Assembly: GCA_017470045.1 (NCBI GenBank)
Contig: JAFUFG010000118.1
Coordinates: 1 to 21,307 of the forward strand
DNA length: 21,307 nucleotides
Reading direction: 5' to 3'
From: Bacilli bacterium
Lineage (GTDB): Bacteria; Bacillota_I; Bacilli_A; RF39; UBA660
Position numbers and translations under genes: made by a program. Positions 14,650-21,307 of the stretch are shown here, one piece after another; the first letter of the stretch is position 1; each line of letters starts with the position of its first letter. The notes under the pieces are model-generated. The model saw only the letters and a list, made by a program, of their open reading frames with translations, ran no database searches and had not been told where the DNA came from.

Positions 14650-15654
14650 TTATCCAACAATTCTACGTACATAAAGCACTTGAACATCAGATCCTCTTTC
14701 CCAACCTGAAACACTACTTAGAATAACTCCAGTAGAAGGATTAGCCGCGTGAATCATCATATCATTTCCTACATACATAGAAGAATGAGTAACATATCCA
14801 TTGCTATAACCCCATAAAATAATATCTCCTGGTTGAGCATCACTACGATTTACTCCAACACCATCATATACTTGTGTAGAAGTACTACGACTAACATATT
14901 GTCCATTTAATCCATATACATATTGAACAAATCCACTACAATCGAATCCTGCAGGACTATTTCCTCCACCAACATATGGACTACCTAATAAAGAATAAGC
15001 TGTATTAACTAATCCACTTCCATGAGAATTACTTCCAGCAGCACCATAAACAGGTGCACGATATACAACTTGTGGTTGTTCTTCTACTTTAACATTAAAT
15101 GTAGTTACACTAACGTTATTAGATTTATCTACTGCTTTTACTTCTAAAGTATAATTACCAGCAGAATTATTATCAAATGATCCATTGATTGTATATGAAT
15201 TTTTATCTTCCTTATCACTATAACCAATGTCTCCATCTACTGCATCTTTAACAGAAGCAATATTTTCTAATAAATCAAGACTTTCTCCTTCTTTTATTGT
15301 AATATCACTATTCTTAAGTTCAATTACTGGAGCAACCTTATCTACGACATTTACAGAGAATATAACATCTTTGGAAAGATTATACTTCGTTAAAGTAACC
15401 TTAACATCTTGTTTTCCAACTTTTGTAGTATCAATATCTCCAATCTCTACTACATCTCCATTACTATCTAAAATAAAATCCTTAAGGTTATATTTTTCTT
15501 CTCCATATTCAATAACCTTATCTTCATCTACTTTAATATCCATTCTAGAATATATAAAGTTACAAAAAATTCCATAACCAATTATGCCTAGTATCAATAT
15601 TCCCAAATCGAACATCAATAACATCGGCTTAACCGATTCACCTTTATTACTCAT
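14650..15654 (-). CDS. NlpC/P60 peptidoglycan endopeptidase with Ig-like domain
   Basis: A cell-wall hydrolase that cleaves stem peptides. The start is the ATG at 15654, preceded by AGGAGGAATT; the open frame extends 13 codons further upstream without an SD. Total length is 334 residues: a membrane anchor at about 11-31, then two beta-rich extracellular modules (about 45-105 and 108-192, the second DUF5011-like with AGNYTLEVKAVDKSNN). The NlpC/P60 domain (about 213-334) has catalytic Cys239 (FDCSGF), His290 (YVTHSSMYVG) and His302 (MIHAANP). The spacings of 51 and 12 residues match those in E. coli Spr (MepS). Being anchored by an N-terminal helix, it probably acts near the membrane. It has a very strong promoter and is likely co-transcribed with the DUF378 gene. 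Confidence 0.93.
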   Translation of the reverse strand: MSNKGESVKPMLLMFDLGILILGIIGYGIFCNFIYSRMDIKVDEDKVIEYGEEKYNLKDFILDSNGDVVEIGDIDTTKVGKQDVKVTLTKYNLSKDVIFSVNVVDKVAPVIELKNSDITIKEGESLDLLENIASVKDAVDGDIGYSDKEDKNSYTINGSFDNNSAGNYTLEVKAVDKSNNVSVTTFNVKVEEQPQVVYRAPVYGAAGSNSHGSGLVNTAYSLLGSPYVGGGNSPAGFDCSGFVQYVYGLNGQYVSRSTSTQVYDGVGVNRSDAQPGDIILWGYSNGYVTHSSMYVGNDMMIHAANPSTGVILSSVSGWERGSDVQVLYVRRIVG

Positions 15655-15681
15655 ATATAATTCCTCCTGAGTTGCCTTTCT

Positions 15682-15710
15682 ATAGTAGCACAAATAAAAT
15701 TACTTGTCAA
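15682..15710 (-). promoter_or_regulatory. Strong sigma-A promoter of the NlpC/P60 gene
   Basis: A perfect TTGACA, a 17-base spacer and TACTAT on the minus strand, about 30 bases before the ATG. It has the best -35 box in the window. Confidence 0.85.
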
Positions 15711-15753
15711 AAAACCACTCAAAAATAGGATACCCCCAGGAGGAAATATTATA

Positions 15754-16131
15754 CTAATTAAACGCTAATTCAACAGCAAATTCATCATCAACAAAGGATA
15801 AATAAAGAAAAATAAAACCACTAATCGCAATAAATAAAGAAGCGATAAATGATAAATAAACTAATTGTTTCTTCTTCATAGAATCCGTTTCTTTCAAATT
15901 TCGAATAGAATCAACCGAATCTTTTAAAAAATATAAATAAACTACGATTAAAATAGAAAAAATAATCTGCATAATTTTTAAATATTGATTCTTAGAATTC
16001 GTATCATTTGTCAGAAAATAGTTCCGTTCCAACCCATTCGAATACCAGCTAAGAATAATAATTCCTATATAGATTAACCAAATATAGTCCTCTATATCTA
16101 ATTGTTTTAACTTACTAGAAAGATCATCCAT
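15754..16131 (-). CDS. Small multi-pass membrane protein, unknown
   Basis: I recognise no family. The 125-residue protein has three hydrophobic helices: about 17-29 (YIWLIYIGIIILSW, short), 50-69 (IMQIIFSILIVVYLYFL) and 89-112 (LVYLSFIASLFIAISGFIFLYLSF). Charged linkers (TNDTNSKNQ, KDSVDSIRNLKETDSMKKK) separate them. No SD is visible before the ATG at 16131, but TATAAT lies only five bases upstream of the ATG on that strand, so the message may be leaderless. It is divergent from the 39-residue gene. The absence of an SD makes the start less certain. Confidence 0.65.
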   Translation of the reverse strand: MDDLSSKLKQLDIEDYIWLIYIGIIILSWYSNGLERNYFLTNDTNSKNQYLKIMQIIFSILIVVYLYFLKDSVDSIRNLKETDSMKKKQLVYLSFIASLFIAISGFIFLYLSFVDDEFAVELAFN

Positions 16132-16152
16132 AATAAATTATATGTATTAGAA

Positions 16153-16180
16153 TGTCAAAAATTAGAATTATCCATATAAT
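16153..16180 (+). promoter_or_regulatory. Promoter of the 39-residue microprotein gene
   Basis: TGTCAA, a 16-base spacer and a perfect TATAAT (16175-16180) on the plus strand, then AAAGGAG and the ATG at 16201. Confidence 0.6.
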
Positions 16181-16200
16181 ATAGCGAAAGGAGAATTTCT

Positions 16201-16320
16201 ATGTGCGGATATCAACCTTACTATAACAATAACAACAATAGTTATTGGTTATGGATTATCATTATTATTTTTATTCTTTTCTTTATTTTCAATAATAATA
16301 ACGGAAACAATCATTGCTAA
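16201..16320 (+). CDS. 39-residue Asn-rich membrane microprotein
   Basis: A short gene easily missed. The sequence starts MCGYQPYYNNNNNSYW, continues as a hydrophobic helix (about 16-30, WLWIIIIIFILFFIF) and ends NNNNGNNHC. The helix is thus flanked by Asn runs, and there is a Cys near each end. The layout recalls tiny YjcZ-type or sporulation-coat-like proteins (Met, Cys-Gly-Tyr, hydrophobic tail) but is not a clear match. Support for being real: promoter at about 16153-16180, AAAGGAG at ideal spacing, and an immediate terminator after the stop. Its function is unknown; it may sit as a single-pass membrane peptide. Confidence 0.75.
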   Translation: MCGYQPYYNNNNNSYWLWIIIIIFILFFIFNNNNGNNHC

Positions 16321-16346
16321 AAAAAGATATCACTTGATATCTTTTT
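16321..16346. terminator. Bidirectional terminator between the microprotein and zinc-ribbon genes
   Basis: AAAAAGATAT and ATATCTTTTT around a CACTTG loop; inner C-G and A-T pairs are also possible. It has A-tract and T-tract flanks for both convergent genes. Confidence 0.8.
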
Positions 16347-16716
16347 TTGTTTTCGTTAATACTTTCTTTTGCCAGCTCTTTTTTTCACATTCAGGACATT
16401 TCATATAACGAGTACGTCCAAGATGAGGAGCAAAAAATACATCTAAATACTTCTCAGGTACGTGTTCATAACCACATTTAGAACATTTATAATAACCTGC
16501 TTCTTTTTCAATCTTTAAACAATATCCAACACCTACAGCCAATATAACTGAACCAGATACAACTACTACAGCTCTTACAAAATCACTCATTTCCAAATAA
16601 CTTGCTCCAAAAATTGAACCTAAAAAAGAAACGGTTGCAGTATAACCAATTACATTCTCCGCTGATAATAATAATTTATCCTTTTTCTCTTCACTACTTA
16701 ATTCATTCTTTTCCAT
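16330..16716 (-). CDS. Membrane protein with C-terminal zinc ribbon
   Basis: This 128-residue protein has a charged N-terminus, two hydrophobic helices (about 21-40 and 46-66), then a cytosolic region with two Cys pairs: CSKC (YYKCSKCGY) at about 78-81 and CPEC at about 107-110. The pairs are separated by about 25 residues, as in a zinc ribbon. A Lys-rich tail (KKSWQKKVLTKTKKDIK) follows. SD AGAGGTGATTTT precedes the ATG at 16716, with an extended -10 (TGGTATTAT) just upstream. No specific family is recognised. Zinc binding is the only confident inference. Confidence 0.8.
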   Translation of the reverse strand: MEKNELSSEEKKDKLLLSAENVIGYTATVSFLGSIFGASYLEMSDFVRAVVVVSGSVILAVGVGYCLKIEKEAGYYKCSKCGYEHVPEKYLDVFFAPHLGRTRYMKCPECEKKSWQKKVLTKTKKDIK

Positions 16717-16784
16717 AAAATCACCTCTTTCATAATACCAGTATAGAAAAAAGTAAAGAAAAAGAACACGAACTAGAAGTTGAA

Positions 16785-16810
16785 TAAAAAAAACGAACCA
16801 ATTGGTTCGT
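16785..16810 (-). terminator. tmRNA terminator
   Basis: On the minus strand: ACGAACC, loop AATT, GGTTCGT, then a T-run. It lies 12 bases past the tmRNA CCA end. Confidence 0.9.
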
Positions 16811-16821
16811 GAACATTCCTA

Positions 16822-17200
16822 TGGTGGAGTTGAGGAGAATCGAACTCCTGTCCGAAAATCGAGCTACATAAACTTCTACAGGCTTAGTCAACTAATTGTT
16901 CTCATATACCTTTCAAGTAATTGACGACCAAAAAGATATACCAGTCTAAAAGTTCTTTCTATTATCTAGACAAATAATAGACATACCCTAATAAAATGAA
17001 CCCCACATTATCTCTTAGGGAAAGATAAAGTGAAGTGTATTCCCTATATTAAATTAGGCAAAAGCAACAGCTTGGTTTCCACCAAACATGTTAGCGAATA
17101 CTTCTTTAACTTTGTTTGCGTTTATTTTGTTTGTTCGTAACGTGAAACACCCGACCTGCGATCTATGCTCTCATATTCCCGTCGAAACCGGAACAACCCC
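16822..17200 (-). ncRNA. ssrA: Transfer-messenger RNA (tmRNA, ssrA)
   Basis: Rescues ribosomes stalled on nonstop mRNA by acting first as alanyl-tRNA, then as a template for a degradation tag. The RNA is 379 bases, one-piece. The 5' end GGGGTTG pairs with CAACTCC before the encoded ACCA, with one G-U pair. The T arm GGAGTTCGATTCTCC is clear near the 3' end, and CGGTTTCGACGGG follows near the 5' end. The tag frame runs from GCA (17119-17117) to TAA (17056-17054). The middle contains stretches able to form the usual pseudoknots (not resolved here). The promoter (TGGACT-N17-TATATT) and terminator are visible. The gene lies downstream of the propeller-like gene but has its own promoter. Confidence 0.97.
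17054..17119 (-). other. tmRNA proteolysis-tag reading frame
   Basis: Starts at the resume codon GCA, after ATAAAC, and codes for 21 residues plus TAA: ANKVKEVFAN, then MFGGNQAVAFA. The 'ANK' start is common. The end is AFA rather than LAA. Confidence 0.9.
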
Positions 17201-17211
17201 ATGTGTATAAA

Positions 17212-17240
17212 AATATACCACAAAATAAGGAAAAAGTCCA
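17212..17240 (-). promoter_or_regulatory. tmRNA promoter
   Basis: TGGACT, a 17-base spacer, TATATT on the minus strand; the mature 5' end lies 12 bases past the -10. The -35 is next to the stop codon of the upstream gene. Confidence 0.65.
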
Positions 17241-17243
17241 TAT

Positions 17244-18179
17244 TTAGAAGCTCATTTTAATACGCTTATTGTCAATAAAAAGCTTATCCCCCTTACAAAA
17301 TACCTTAAAATCATCTCTACCCTTTAACAACATATCAAAAGATAGAAGAACAACCTCATTATTAACACAAATACTATTTTTCGAATAACATTCTGCACAA
17401 GACTCAAAAAGTATCATCAATTGATTGTTATAAGTACTAACTTGTTCAGACATACAAGGCAATACATTAGTAGCAATATTAATAAAATGATGATTATCAT
17501 AACTAGCAATATTTAAAATAGAATTACGACTTCTACCAAAAGAACGACTAAATACATAATATTCCTTACCTTCATATTCATAAATACACAACCCCTGTGT
17601 ATTACTATAAGGATTAAAAATAATTTCAGATTTACTTGGAATACTACCATCCTTTGCAATACGATATTTCTTTAAAATACCACGATTTTTACGAGATTCT
17701 GCATATCCACTAAAATTACCAACATATAAAAAATTTTTATAACAAGTCATAAATCCTGGAGAACTATGTTTTGCAGCCGAAGAATACAAATCATTTGACT
17801 CATCAACACAATAAACATTAGATGCTTCAATCATACTTCGATCTTCTGCATCAATAATATTTTTTCCACAATATCTGTGGATAAAAGATTTTACACCTTT
17901 ACCTCTTCCAGTAACATACAAACTATCAGATTCTTCATGGTAGCAAACACTCCCACCATGCATCTTATCCTCTAGATATAAAATCTTATAAGAAGTCTTA
18001 TCACAAATAATTAAAATAGTATTATTTAATTTATCAACATCGTAGCAAGTTAACACTATTTTCCCATGAAACTGACAAACTCCTTGTGGAACATAACTAG
18101 TTCCCATAACAGGAATCGTACAAAAATCCTCTATTTTAGAAGAGTAAAAACTAGAATATTTATTAGGAAATAATCTCAT
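17244..18179 (-). CDS. Cysteine-rich putative five-bladed beta-propeller protein; unknown
   Basis: I do not recognise a family. The 311-residue protein has no signal peptide or membrane helix, so it is probably cytoplasmic. Five spaced repeats suggest propeller blades: VPQGVCQFHGKIVLTCYD (residue 30), GGSVCYHEESDSLYVTGR (76), SPGFMTCYKNFLYVGNFS (140), TQGLCIYEYEGKEYYVF (194) and a weaker MSEQVSTYNNQLMILFE (243). Each has a small [PQGE]-[QG] turn, mostly a Cys, then two strands. Fourteen Cys residues (20, 35, 45, 59, 79, 104, 124, 146, 198, 242, 261, 264, 271, 295) are unusually many for a low-GC cytosolic protein. SD GGGAGGCG supports the ATG at 18179. It is transcribed away from pflB from a back-to-back promoter. 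It could be a sugar-lactonase-like or sensory propeller, but the function is unknown. Confidence 0.75.
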   Translation of the reverse strand: MRLFPNKYSSFYSSKIEDFCTIPVMGTSYVPQGVCQFHGKIVLTCYDVDKLNNTILIICDKTSYKILYLEDKMHGGSVCYHEESDSLYVTGRGKGVKSFIHRYCGKNIIDAEDRSMIEASNVYCVDESNDLYSSAAKHSSPGFMTCYKNFLYVGNFSGYAESRKNRGILKKYRIAKDGSIPSKSEIIFNPYSNTQGLCIYEYEGKEYYVFSRSFGRSRNSILNIASYDNHHFINIATNVLPCMSEQVSTYNNQLMILFESCAECYSKNSICVNNEVVLLSFDMLLKGRDDFKVFCKGDKLFIDNKRIKMSF

Positions 18180-18205
18180 AAAACGCCTCCCAAAATCATT
18201 TACTA

Positions 18206-18234
18206 ATTATACTAAAAAAGAAAAATAAAAACAA
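18206..18234 (-). promoter_or_regulatory. Promoter of the propeller-like gene
   Basis: TTGTTT, a 17-base spacer and TATAAT on the minus strand. Its -35 lies about 20 bases from the palindrome over the pfl promoter. Confidence 0.7.
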
Positions 18235-18254
18235 GGCTAGTAATAAATATTTAA

Positions 18255-18271
18255 TATGCTATAATAGCATA
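18255..18271 (+). promoter_or_regulatory. pfl extended -10 promoter with overlapping palindrome (possible operator)
   Basis: The -10 TATAAT (18260-18265) has an upstream TG, giving TGCTATAAT. A perfect palindrome TATGCTA-TAA-TAGCATA lies exactly over it. No good -35 is seen. A protein bound here would block transcription of pflB. Confidence 0.6.
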
Positions 18272-18288
18272 CGGAGGTAGAAGTAGCC

Positions 18289-20517
18289 ATGGAAGAATGG
18301 AAAAATTTTAAAGAAGGAAAATGGACAAAAGAAATCAACGTCAGTGACTTCATTAAGCACAATTACAAAGCTTATGACGGAACAGATGAATTTTTAGCTA
18401 AACCTACAGATAAAACAAAAAAGGTTTGGAAAAAATGTGAAAAATTACTAAAAGAAGAATTAAAAAAGCATGTATTAGATATTGATGTAGATCATATCTC
18501 AGGAATTAATAACTTTGCTCCTGGATATATCGATGATCATAATGAAGTAATCGTTGGATTACAAACAGATAAACCATTAAAAAGAATCGTAAACCCATAT
18601 GGTGGTATGCGTATGGTTTATCAAGAGTTAGATGCTTATGGATATCATTTAAATCCAGAAGTAGACTCACACTTTAATGATTATCGTAAAACTCATAATC
18701 AAGGTGTATTTGATGCTTATACTGGAGAAATCCGTACTGCTAGACACGTAGGATTATTAACAGGTCTACCTGATGCCTATGGTAGAGGTAGAATTATCGG
18801 TGACTATAGAAGAATTGCTTTATATGGTATTGACCGATTAATGGAAGAAAAGAAATATGAATGGGATAACATGAAAATCAAACACATGGATGCAAGTGTT
18901 ATTCAATTAAGAGAAGAAATTTCAGAACAATATAGAGCATTAATCGAAATTAAGAAAATGGCTCTACAATATGGATATGATATTTCTAGACCAGCAAGTA
19001 ATGCAAAAGAAGCAGTACAATGGACTTATTTTGGATACTTAGCAGCTGTAAAAGAAAACAATGGTGCTGCAGAAAGTATCGGAAGAGTTGATGCATTCTT
19101 CGATTGTTATTTTGAAAGAGACTTAGCCGAAGGTCGTCTTACAGAAGAAACAGCACAAGAAATTATTGATCAATTCGTAATTAAATTACGTTTAATTAGA
19201 CACTTAAGAACCCCAGAATATGATGAATTATTCTCAGGAGACCCAACTTGGGTAACTTGCTCTATTGGTGGATTAACAGAAAAAGGAAAGAGTATGGTAA
19301 CAAAGACTTCTTACCGTATCTTACATACTCTAACAAACTTAGATCCAGCACCAGAACCAAATATGACAGTACTTTGGGCACAAGATCTACCAGAAAATTG
19401 GAAAAAATATTGCGCAAAAATGAGTATTCAAACAGACGCAGTACAATATGAAAACGATGATGTTATGAGACCTTCAATGGGAGATGACTATGCCATTGCA
19501 TGTTGTGTATCTTCTATGCGTGTAGGAAAAGATATGCAATTCTTTGGAGCTCGTTGCAACCTAGCAAAATCCCTTCTATACTCTATCAATGGTGGAGTTG
19601 ACGAAGTAAAGAATCAGTTAGTAATTCCTGGATTTGAAAAAATGACAGATGAAGTTCTAGATTATGAAAAAGTAAAGAAATCATACTGGAAAATGCTAGA
19701 AAAAGTAGCAAGAATCTATAGTGATGCAATGAACATAATACATTATATGCATGATAAATACGCTTATGAAGCATCTCAAATGGCATTACACGATACTTAT
19801 GTAAATCGTTTAATGGCATACGGAGTTGCAGGATTATCCGTAGCAGCAGATTCTCTATCTGCAATTAAATATGCAAAAGTAAAACCAATTCGTAACGAAG
19901 ATGGTATTGCAGTAGACTTCGAAATCGAAGGAGACTTTCCTAAATATGGTAATGATGATGATCGTGTAGATAATATTGCAAAAGAAATCTTAGAAAAAAT
20001 CTACAAAGAATTATCATCACATCCATGTTATAGAGATGCAAAACCTACTCTATCTGTATTAACAATTACATCAAATGTTGTATATGGAAAGAAAACAGGT
20101 TCTACTCCAGATGGAAGAAAAGCTGGAGAACCATTTGCTCCAGGAGCTAACCCAATGCATGGAAGAGATGCATCTGGTGCCATTGCTTCCCTAAATTCTG
20201 TTGCAAAATTAGATTGGGCAAATTGCTGTAGAGATGGTATTTCAAATACATTCTCTATCGTTCCAAATACGATAGGAAAAACAAAAGACGAACAAATCGA
20301 TAACTTAGTTTCCCTAATGGATGGATACTTCGTACAAGGTGCACATCACTTAAATGTAAATGTATTAAATCGAGAAACATTAATAGAAGCTATGAATGAT
20401 CCTGAAAAATATCCGTTATTAACAATTCGTGTATCTGGATATTCTGTAAGATTCAATCGTTTAACTAGAGAACAACAACAAGAAGTAATCTCTAGAACAT
20501 TCCACGAGAAGATCTAA
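18289..20517 (+). CDS. pflB: Formate C-acetyltransferase (pyruvate formate-lyase)
   Basis: Glycyl-radical enzyme: pyruvate + CoA to acetyl-CoA + formate, the main anaerobic pyruvate route. The 742-residue length is close to E. coli PflB (760). The catalytic Cys405-Cys406 pair is in YAIACCVSS, and the radical glycine is Gly717 in [14 protein letters not shown], as expected about 25 residues from the C-terminus. The N-terminal [18 protein letters not shown] and [18 protein letters not shown] stretches are hallmarks. SD GGAGGT lies ten bases before the ATG. The stop overlaps pflA's ATG as TAATG. Because the radical enzyme is destroyed by oxygen, the host is likely anaerobic or facultative. Formate made here can feed the fhs product encoded nearby. 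Confidence 0.98.
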   Translation: MEEWKNFKEGKWTKEINVSDFIKHNYKAYDGTDEFLAKPTDKTKKVWKKCEKLLKEELKKHVLDIDVDHISGINNFAPGYIDDHNEVIVGLQTDKPLKRIVNPYGGMRMVYQELDAYGYHLNPEVDSHFNDYRKTHNQGVFDAYTGEIRTARHVGLLTGLPDAYGRGRIIGDYRRIALYGIDRLMEEKKYEWDNMKIKHMDASVIQLREEISEQYRALIEIKKMALQYGYDISRPASNAKEAVQWTYFGYLAAVKENNGAAESIGRVDAFFDCYFERDLAEGRLTEETAQEIIDQFVIKLRLIRHLRTPEYDELFSGDPTWVTCSIGGLTEKGKSMVTKTSYRILHTLTNLDPAPEPNMTVLWAQDLPENWKKYCAKMSIQTDAVQYENDDVMRPSMGDDYAIACCVSSMRVGKDMQFFGARCNLAKSLLYSINGGVDEVKNQLVIPGFEKMTDEVLDYEKVKKSYWKMLEKVARIYSDAMNIIHYMHDKYAYEASQMALHDTYVNRLMAYGVAGLSVAADSLSAIKYAKVKPIRNEDGIAVDFEIEGDFPKYGNDDDRVDNIAKEILEKIYKELSSHPCYRDAKPTLSVLTITSNVVYGKKTGSTPDGRKAGEPFAPGANPMHGRDASGAIASLNSVAKLDWANCCRDGISNTFSIVPNTIGKTKDEQIDNLVSLMDGYFVQGAHHLNVNVLNRETLIEAMNDPEKYPLLTIRVSGYSVRFNRLTREQQQEVISRTFHEKI

Positions 20518-21245
20518 TGCAAGGATCCATTGGTTCTATTGAAACATTCGGACTAGTAGATGGACCCGGTATTCGTACTGTGGTCTTTCTTAACGGATGT
20601 AATCTAAGATGCAAATTTTGTCACAATCCAGAAACCTGGAAAATGCAAGCATTGAATTACACATCTGATGAAATAGTACAAAAATGCATCCGAAATAAAC
20701 CATATTTTAAAAGAAATAATGGAGGAGTAACCTTCTCAGGAGGAGAACCACTCCTACAATATGATTTTCTAGTAGAAACTTGTAAAAAATTAAAAAAAGA
20801 AAACATTCATATCGCAATCGATACTGCAGGTATCGGACTAGGAGATTATAAAGAATTATTTCAAAATATAGATTTAGTTCTATTAGATATTAAACATATA
20901 ACAAAAGAAGGATATATCAATATCACAAATCGGGATGAAATTGAGAAATTCGAAAGTTTTGTAAAAGAACTAAATAAAACCAATATTGAAGTGTGGATAA
21001 GACAAGTCATTATACCAGATGAGAATGACAACGAAGAATATATAAAAGACTTATCAAATTATATAAAAAAGAAAATAAAGAATGTAAAACGAGTAGAGTT
21101 CTTACCATATCATTCTATGGCAAAAGAAAAATACGATAAATTACAAATTTATTATCCATACAAAGATAAATTAGATATGGATAAAGAAAAATGTAATGAA
21201 CTATATAACTTATTCTTAGAAGAATTTAAAGACTATGAATCATAG
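20517..21245 (+). CDS. pflA: Pyruvate formate-lyase activating enzyme (radical SAM)
   Basis: Abstracts a hydrogen from Gly717 of PflB using SAM and a 4Fe-4S cluster. The 242-residue length is normal for the family. The cluster motif CNLRCKFC has Cys28, Cys32 and Cys35, followed by HNPETW as in known PflA. FSGGEP (the SAM-binding GGEP motif) is at about 74-79, and then VLLDIKHI and VWIRQVIIPD. It overlaps pflB by one base (TAATG), so translation is coupled. The terminator hairpin follows at once and overlaps the stop codon. Confidence 0.97.
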   Translation: MQGSIGSIETFGLVDGPGIRTVVFLNGCNLRCKFCHNPETWKMQALNYTSDEIVQKCIRNKPYFKRNNGGVTFSGGEPLLQYDFLVETCKKLKKENIHIAIDTAGIGLGDYKELFQNIDLVLLDIKHITKEGYINITNRDEIEKFESFVKELNKTNIEVWIRQVIIPDENDNEEYIKDLSNYIKKKIKNVKRVEFLPYHSMAKEKYDKLQIYYPYKDKLDMDKEKCNELYNLFLEEFKDYES

Positions 21246-21255
21246 TCTTTTTCTT
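21228..21255 (+). terminator. Terminator of the pfl operon
   Basis: AAAGACTATG, loop AAT, CATAGTCTTT, then TTCTTTTT. It includes the pflA stop codon. Confidence 0.85.
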
Positions 21256-21283
21256 TTTATTAATGATATAAAAGTACAAAAAA

Positions 21284-21304
21284 AGAAAGATAATAAAGCT
21301 TTCT
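21284..21304 (-). terminator. Probable terminator of a convergent gene beyond the right edge
   Basis: On the minus strand: AGAAAG, a 9-base loop, CTTTCT and a T-run toward lower coordinates. It suggests that the next gene is on the minus strand and ends near the window edge. Confidence 0.5.
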
Positions 21305-21307
21305 AGT

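Noticed and set aside
15721..15750. C- and G-rich stretch (CCCCCAGGAGG) as an RNA element or an SD for a plus-strand gene
   Set aside because: No ATG, GTG or TTG at usable spacing and only a poor inverted repeat.
1..21307. Use of the Mollicutes code (UGA = Trp)
   Set aside because: UGA acts as a normal stop (for example at 305-307), and tryptophans in the conserved enzymes are TGG.
1..21307. CRISPR array, insertion sequence or prophage
   Set aside because: No regularly spaced repeats, transposase, integrase or phage-type genes were seen on either strand.

Overview
The window is AT-rich DNA with short intergenic gaps and mostly AGGAGG-type ribosome binding sites. The standard bacterial code reads cleanly: every tryptophan I looked at is TGG. 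The gene set (CdaA/CdaR, RNase R, a sortase with its surface protein, NlpC/P60, PflB/PflA, Fhs, tmRNA) and the absence of outer-membrane genes point to a fermentative, anaerobic, low-GC Bacillota. The tmRNA tag ends in AVAFA, as Mycoplasma and Mesoplasma tags do, rather than the usual ALAA. Together these suggest a Bacilli lineage near Erysipelotrichia/Mollicutes, for example an uncultured gut 'RF39-like' group. That placement is inference.

Layout. 2-552 (+): the end of a TIGR01212-type radical SAM protein and a DUF1294 membrane protein. 575-1887 (-): a short NfeD protein coupled to an SPFH/band-7 protein. 2008-2697 (+): an anchored extracellular protein with two homologous repeats. 2724-4346 (-): formate-tetrahydrofolate ligase. 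4546-6497 (+): a thioester-domain/SpaA-fold surface protein whose gene overlaps that of a sortase. 6507-9572 (-): a CtpA-type protease, a membrane-anchored thioredoxin-fold protein lacking the CxxC pair, and a LolA-like lipoprotein. 9642-12109 (-): the c-di-AMP operon, consisting of a small membrane protein, cdaA and cdaR. 12166-14340 (-): RNase R. 14400-15654 (-): an NlpC/P60 hydrolase followed by a DUF378 protein. 15754-16716: three small membrane-protein genes, including a 39-residue microprotein. 16822-17200 (-): tmRNA. 17244-18179 (-): a cysteine-rich putative beta-propeller protein. 18289-21245 (+): pflB-pflA.

How the genes fit together. PflB/PflA make formate and acetyl-CoA from pyruvate, and Fhs loads formate onto tetrahydrofolate, so the window links fermentation to one-carbon metabolism. 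Many other genes act at the envelope: surface adhesion (thioester protein and sortase), wall hydrolysis (NlpC/P60), quality control (CtpA, SPFH/NfeD) and c-di-AMP control of wall and osmotic state. RNase R and tmRNA are both parts of nonstop-mRNA rescue.

All four convergent gene pairs share one compact bidirectional terminator. Several minus-strand genes share an extended -10 element close to TATGATATAAT. The most interesting parts are the thioester adhesin/sortase pair (unusual sorting signal, sortase apparently lacking the catalytic arginine), the tmRNA tag, the uncharacterised cysteine-rich protein divergent from pfl across a palindromic promoter, and the LolA-like lipoprotein behind a sigma-E-like promoter. 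I found no CRISPR array, insertion sequence, prophage or tRNA.
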